From NCBI RefSeq assembly GCF_000300195.1, contig NZ_AMQH01000012.1, forward strand, positions 514,330 to 578,329: a stretch of 64,000 nucleotides of DNA. Reading direction: 5' to 3'. A program made the translations under genes and the position numbers. The DNA comes from Clostridium tunisiense TJ. GTDB lineage: Bacteria > Bacillota > Clostridia > Clostridiales > Clostridiaceae. Under the pieces are notes generated by a model. The model had not been told where the DNA came from and made no database searches. It saw nothing but the letters and a program-made list of their open reading frames with translations. This document shows, one piece after another, positions 61,124 to 64,000 of this stretch; within the stretch, counting starts at the first letter, position 1, and every line of letters starts with the position of its first letter.

Positions 61124-62863
61124 TTATGACACCTCCTCATCTCCAAGTGATAAAAAGTCTTTAAACTGAGTTCTATATATATCATAATATTTTCCTTGTT
61201 TCTCAAGCAAAGTATTATGATTACCTATTTCTACAATTCGGCCATCTTCCATATATATAATAACATCAGCATTTTTAACTGCAGAAATTCTATGAGCAAT
61301 TATGAAGGTAGTAACTTTTTTATCACTGTGATATAAATTATTTAGTAGTTCGTATTCTGTTTCCATATCTAGAGCAGAAGTTGAATCATCTAGTATTAAG
61401 ATTGAACAATCCCGAATTAGCGCTCTAGCAATACACAACCTTTGTTTTTGCCCCCCTGAAAGCCCAACACCTCTTTCGCCAATTAAAGTATCATAACCTT
61501 CTTCAAGTTCGTTAATAAACTCACTAGCACAAGCAGTAGCACAAGCTTTTTTTATTTCTTCTAAAGTTGCATCTGGCCTACCATATCTAATGTTGTTTTC
61601 AATAGTATCTGAGAATAAAAATGAGTCTTGTGGAACAATAGATACTGATCTTCTAAGGGTATTTAAATCAATGTGTTTTATATCAACTCCATCAACTTTT
61701 AATGTACCTTTAAAAATATCGTAGTTTCTGTTTAGAAGGCTAATTAATGAGGATTTACCAGAGCCTGTAGTACCCATAATGGCAACAGTACTACCTGCCT
61801 TAATATCTAAGTCAACATTCTTAAGCACTGGTTTTTCCTTATATCTAAAAAATACATCTTCAAAGGTAATTTCCCCTTGAATTTCACTAATTTTAGAAGG
61901 ATTAGCACTATTTTTAACACTTGGCTTAACTTGAAGAATTTTTTCAATTTTTTTAGCAGAAGCGCTACTTTGAGATAGTAAACTTATGAGCCAACCAAGC
62001 ATTCTCATTGGCCATATCAATAACCATAAATAATTAATAAATGCAAGAAGTGTACCCACAGTCATTGATCCTTTAATAACTAAAATTCCTCCAAAGCAAG
62101 TAACAAGAACAATGGATACGTTGCCTAAAAACTCTTCAATAGGGTAGAATTTTCCCCATACTTTAGCACGTTCCATGTTTAAATCAAAATTTTTATTATT
62201 AAACTTTAAAAATTTTAGGATTTCATGTTTTTCTCTTGCAAAAGCTTTAACTAGCTTAACTCCTGCAATATTTTCCTGAGCTGTGGTATTAAGTTTCGCA
62301 GTATGATCACTAATTTTTTCGAAAACATTATCTAGTTGTTTTTCAAGTTTAATTGTTACTAATGCAATTACAGGCATTGTTATAAGTGCTACAATAGTTA
62401 AAAGTAAATTAATTCGTATCAATAAAAATGATGCTAAAACAAAGTAAACTATATTTTCTATAAATAGTCTAAGTCCAAAACCAAGTACCATCCAAATATT
62501 ATCTACGTCTTCTCCGACTCTGGACATTAGTTCACCAGTGTTCATATCATCGAAGTAGGAGAAGGAGAGACCCTGAATGTGATCGAAGATAGTTTGCTTT
62601 AACTCCCTAGCAACTTTAGATGCAAGAAAGTCAAACAAAAACTCTTTAAGGTAACCAAATATAAATTTAGTTACAGTAATACCTACTATTCCTAAAAGTA
62701 TAGTAGATAATAGCTGATATTTACCATTCATAATAATATCGTCAGTAAAAACTTTAATTAGATAAGGATTAATTAATTCTGCAGCTATAACAATAATCAT
62801 GGATATGGTACCCAAAAACGTTAATAGTTTATGATTTTTAGTGTAGCTTAAAATTCTTTTCAT
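61124..62863 (-). CDS. Heterodimeric ABC exporter subunit (BmrC-like)
   Basis: A 579-residue half-exporter with a six-helix membrane domain and an ATPase domain: Walker A GTTGSGKSS, signature LSGGQKQ, Walker B ILILDDSTSALD. The aspartate in place of the catalytic glutamate marks one degenerate ATP site, as expected when paired with a subunit that has the glutamate. ATG (62863-62861) follows AGGGGGCGG. A leader peptide gene and two terminators precede it, implying control by ribosome stalling. Probable role: drug or toxic compound export. Confidence 0.92.
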   Translation of the reverse strand: MKRILSYTKNHKLLTFLGTISMIIVIAAELINPYLIKVFTDDIIMNGKYQLLSTILLGIVGITVTKFIFGYLKEFLFDFLASKVARELKQTIFDHIQGLSFSYFDDMNTGELMSRVGEDVDNIWMVLGFGLRLFIENIVYFVLASFLLIRINLLLTIVALITMPVIALVTIKLEKQLDNVFEKISDHTAKLNTTAQENIAGVKLVKAFAREKHEILKFLKFNNKNFDLNMERAKVWGKFYPIEEFLGNVSIVLVTCFGGILVIKGSMTVGTLLAFINYLWLLIWPMRMLGWLISLLSQSSASAKKIEKILQVKPSVKNSANPSKISEIQGEITFEDVFFRYKEKPVLKNVDLDIKAGSTVAIMGTTGSGKSSLISLLNRNYDIFKGTLKVDGVDIKHIDLNTLRRSVSIVPQDSFLFSDTIENNIRYGRPDATLEEIKKACATACASEFINELEEGYDTLIGERGVGLSGGQKQRLCIARALIRDCSILILDDSTSALDMETEYELLNNLYHSDKKVTTFIIAHRISAVKNADVIIYMEDGRIVEIGNHNTLLEKQGKYYDIYRTQFKDFLSLGDEEVS

Positions 62864-62903
62864 TTTATCCGCCCCCTTAGTGCAATAATTTTGCTACAAT
62901 AAA

Positions 62904-62944
62904 AAGCCATAATCCAATAACCACATGGTTTAGGATTATGGCTT
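62904..62944 (-). terminator. Leader terminator, promoter-distal
   Basis: On the minus strand AAGCCATAATCC pairs with GGATTATGGCTT and is followed by TTTATTG. It lies between the leader peptide gene and the ABC genes. Confidence 0.85.
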
Positions 62945-62963
62945 CGCTGACATATACATAAAA

Positions 62964-62987
62964 AGTCCTAGGGAATACCCTAGGACT
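62964..62987 (-). terminator. Leader terminator, promoter-proximal
   Basis: AGTCCTAGGG and CCCTAGGACT form a perfect 10-bp stem with a 4-base loop, followed on the minus strand by TTTTATG. It begins 24 bases past the stop of the leader peptide. Confidence 0.85.
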
Positions 62988-63010
62988 AGACATGCAAAAT
63001 AACAGTTCTC

Positions 63011-63094
63011 TTAAAAACCTAAATTTTGAGGTAGGGTAAAGCATTTTAAATTATTAAGTTGTACTTGTGTATTTCTAAAACTTATATTTAACAT
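63011..63094 (-). CDS. 27-residue leader peptide of the ABC exporter
   Basis: On the minus strand a very strong AAAGGAGGTAGG precedes ATG (63094-63092) and a 27-codon ORF reading MLNISFRNTQVQLNNLKCF, then TLPQNLGF, stop (63013-63011). Two terminators lie between it and the exporter genes, the arrangement of BmrB before bmrCD in Bacillus subtilis, where ribosome-targeting drugs that stall on the leader relieve termination. The peptide itself need not have a function. I see no other role. Confidence 0.78.
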   Translation of the reverse strand: MLNISFRNTQVQLNNLKCFTLPQNLGF

Positions 63095-63325
63095 TTTCCT
63101 ACCTCCTTTTTGAATTCTTTAATAAATTTTCCATAATTATATTATACCTACCTTTGGCAAAACATGTCAACAATTATTTTCAAACTATTGAGTATATTTT
63201 AATGTTTCTATTATAATAAGATTAAAAGACTAAAATATAACCAGAGAGTTATAACTTATAAGTAAACACCTAAAGTTATAGATTCTTATACTTAAATTAA
63301 ATTTAATTATAATTGGAGGAAAGTT

Positions 63326-63868
63326 ATGAAGTTATTTTTTTTATCTGATATTCATGGTTCTTACAAGTATGCTAAACAGGGGATTAAGGCTTTCGAAGAT
63401 GAGAAAGCAGACTTTTTCATTATCTTAGGAGACATCCTATATCACGGCCCTCGAAATCCCTTACCAGAAGACTATAATCCCCAAAAGGTTATCACGCTAC
63501 TTAATGATTTTAAAGAAAGTATTATTAGCGTTAGGGGAAATTGTGATAGTGAAGTAGATTCAATGGTTTTAAATTTCCCTATTATGTCAGATTACAGCAT
63601 TCTGCTACACAATAACAGAAGAATTTTTGCTACACATGGTCATTTATACAATGAAAATAATATGCCGAAGTTATCAAAAAATGATGTTTTAATTCATGGA
63701 CATACTCATATTCCATCAGGAAAATTTGTAGATGATATTTACATATTAAATCCTGGGTCTATAACTCTTCCAAAAGAAGGACACCCAAATACTTATGGAA
63801 TTATTGATGGAAATAAGTTTTATGTTAAAACTCTTGATGGCAAAATTTACTTGGAAATGAACTTATAA
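63326..63868 (+). CDS. yfcE: YfcE-like metallophosphodiesterase
   Basis: A 180-residue calcineurin-like phosphodiesterase of the YfcE/MJ0936 type. The metal ligands appear in order: FLSDIHGSYKYA (DxH), IILGDILYHGPRN (GDxxxxG), VRGNCDSE (GNCD), FATHGHLY, and LIHGHTHIPSG (GHTH). Hydrolyses phosphodiesters in vitro; the natural substrate is unclear. Length is normal. ATG 63326 follows TGGAGGAA (63314-63321). Confidence 0.92.
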   Translation: MKLFFLSDIHGSYKYAKQGIKAFEDEKADFFIILGDILYHGPRNPLPEDYNPQKVITLLNDFKESIISVRGNCDSEVDSMVLNFPIMSDYSILLHNNRRIFATHGHLYNENNMPKLSKNDVLIHGHTHIPSGKFVDDIYILNPGSITLPKEGHPNTYGIIDGNKFYVKTLDGKIYLEMNL

Positions 63869-63880
63869 TTATCTTATAAT

Positions 63881-63916
63881 AAAAATAGAATGTCTAAAGT
63901 TAGACATTCTATTTTT
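63881..63916. terminator. Intrinsic terminator
   Basis: A perfect 16-bp stem, AAAAATAGAATGTCTA (63881-63896) with TAGACATTCTATTTTT (63901-63916), loop AAGT. Confidence 0.95.
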
Positions 63917-64000
63917 ATTATATTATTGAAAAGTCAGTATTATATAAGTTGCAATATTGCTTTTACATTGTAAGATAAATTTAGGCAACTTATAAAAGGA

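Noticed and set aside
1..64000. CRISPR arrays, rRNA or tRNA genes
   Set aside because: I looked for regularly spaced direct repeats and for conserved rRNA or tRNA motifs and saw none.

Overview
The window is a very AT-rich stretch of Gram-positive DNA that looks like Clostridium or a close anaerobic, spore-forming relative. The support is consistent: strong GGAGG ribosome binding sites with frequent TTG/GTG starts, intrinsic terminators after most genes, glycine, c-di-AMP and Ni/Co-type riboswitches, a sensory-type [FeFe] hydrogenase operon, an AmmeMemoRadiSam pair, a SleB-like cell wall hydrolase and a GGGtGRT gene. I see no rRNA, tRNA or CRISPR array. All identifications come from reading the sequence and remembered family motifs; no database search was run.

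Layout. 1-2600: a promoter, a glycine riboswitch with a mutually exclusive terminator, an APC amino-acid permease and a 2H phosphoesterase. 2733-6114: a large TPR protein and a smaller helical-repeat protein. 6115-8278: a structured leader followed by an IscU-like protein and the GGGtGRT protein. 8279-19794: an integrated element inserted exactly at the 3' end of the GGGtGRT gene, bounded by a perfect 30-bp direct repeat (8249-8278 and 19765-19794), with a tyrosine integrase beside its left end. Inside are broken phage genes (terminase-small-like, SPP1-gp6-like portal, head protein), a broken serine recombinase, a truncated KAP NTPase and an IS982-like remnant. Among them sit intact cargo genes: a 188-aa protein, a DUF2441-like protein, a 115-aa protein, two related two-TM proteins, a small phage-type protein and an alpha/beta hydrolase.

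20151-33905 is chromosomal: acetyltransferases, a VanY-like peptidase, an EcsC protein, malic enzyme, a lipoprotein, a c-di-AMP riboswitch with a LysM/SleB hydrolase, homoserine dehydrogenase, an Ni/Co-type riboswitch with a CDF transporter, a PIN/DUF2971 pair, a creatininase-family protein and a zinc-ribbon protein. 34053-40458 holds the AmmeMemoRadiSam pair, a 25-residue membrane peptide, an HsdS-TRD-like protein, and an ArsR/CadC regulator next to a P1B-type ATPase that has lost most catalytic and metal-binding motifs. 40488-56013 holds a YdcF-like protein, an HNH protein, a cysteine desulfurase-ThiI operon, a DMT exporter, CBS, patatin, AtoE and two NhaC-type genes, a DUF1461 protein and MurJ. 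56063-63094 is a minus-strand block: [2Fe-2S] protein, HydS-like hydrogenase and SpoIIE-type phosphatase, then a heterodimeric ABC exporter behind a 27-residue leader peptide and two terminators (BmrB-type attenuation). The window ends with a YfcE-like phosphodiesterase.

The points most worth a second look are the integration at the GGGtGRT gene, the degenerate P-type ATPase beside an intact metal sensor, the leader-peptide attenuator, the isolated 25-aa membrane peptide, the PIN/DUF2971 pair, and the intact cargo block within an otherwise decayed prophage.
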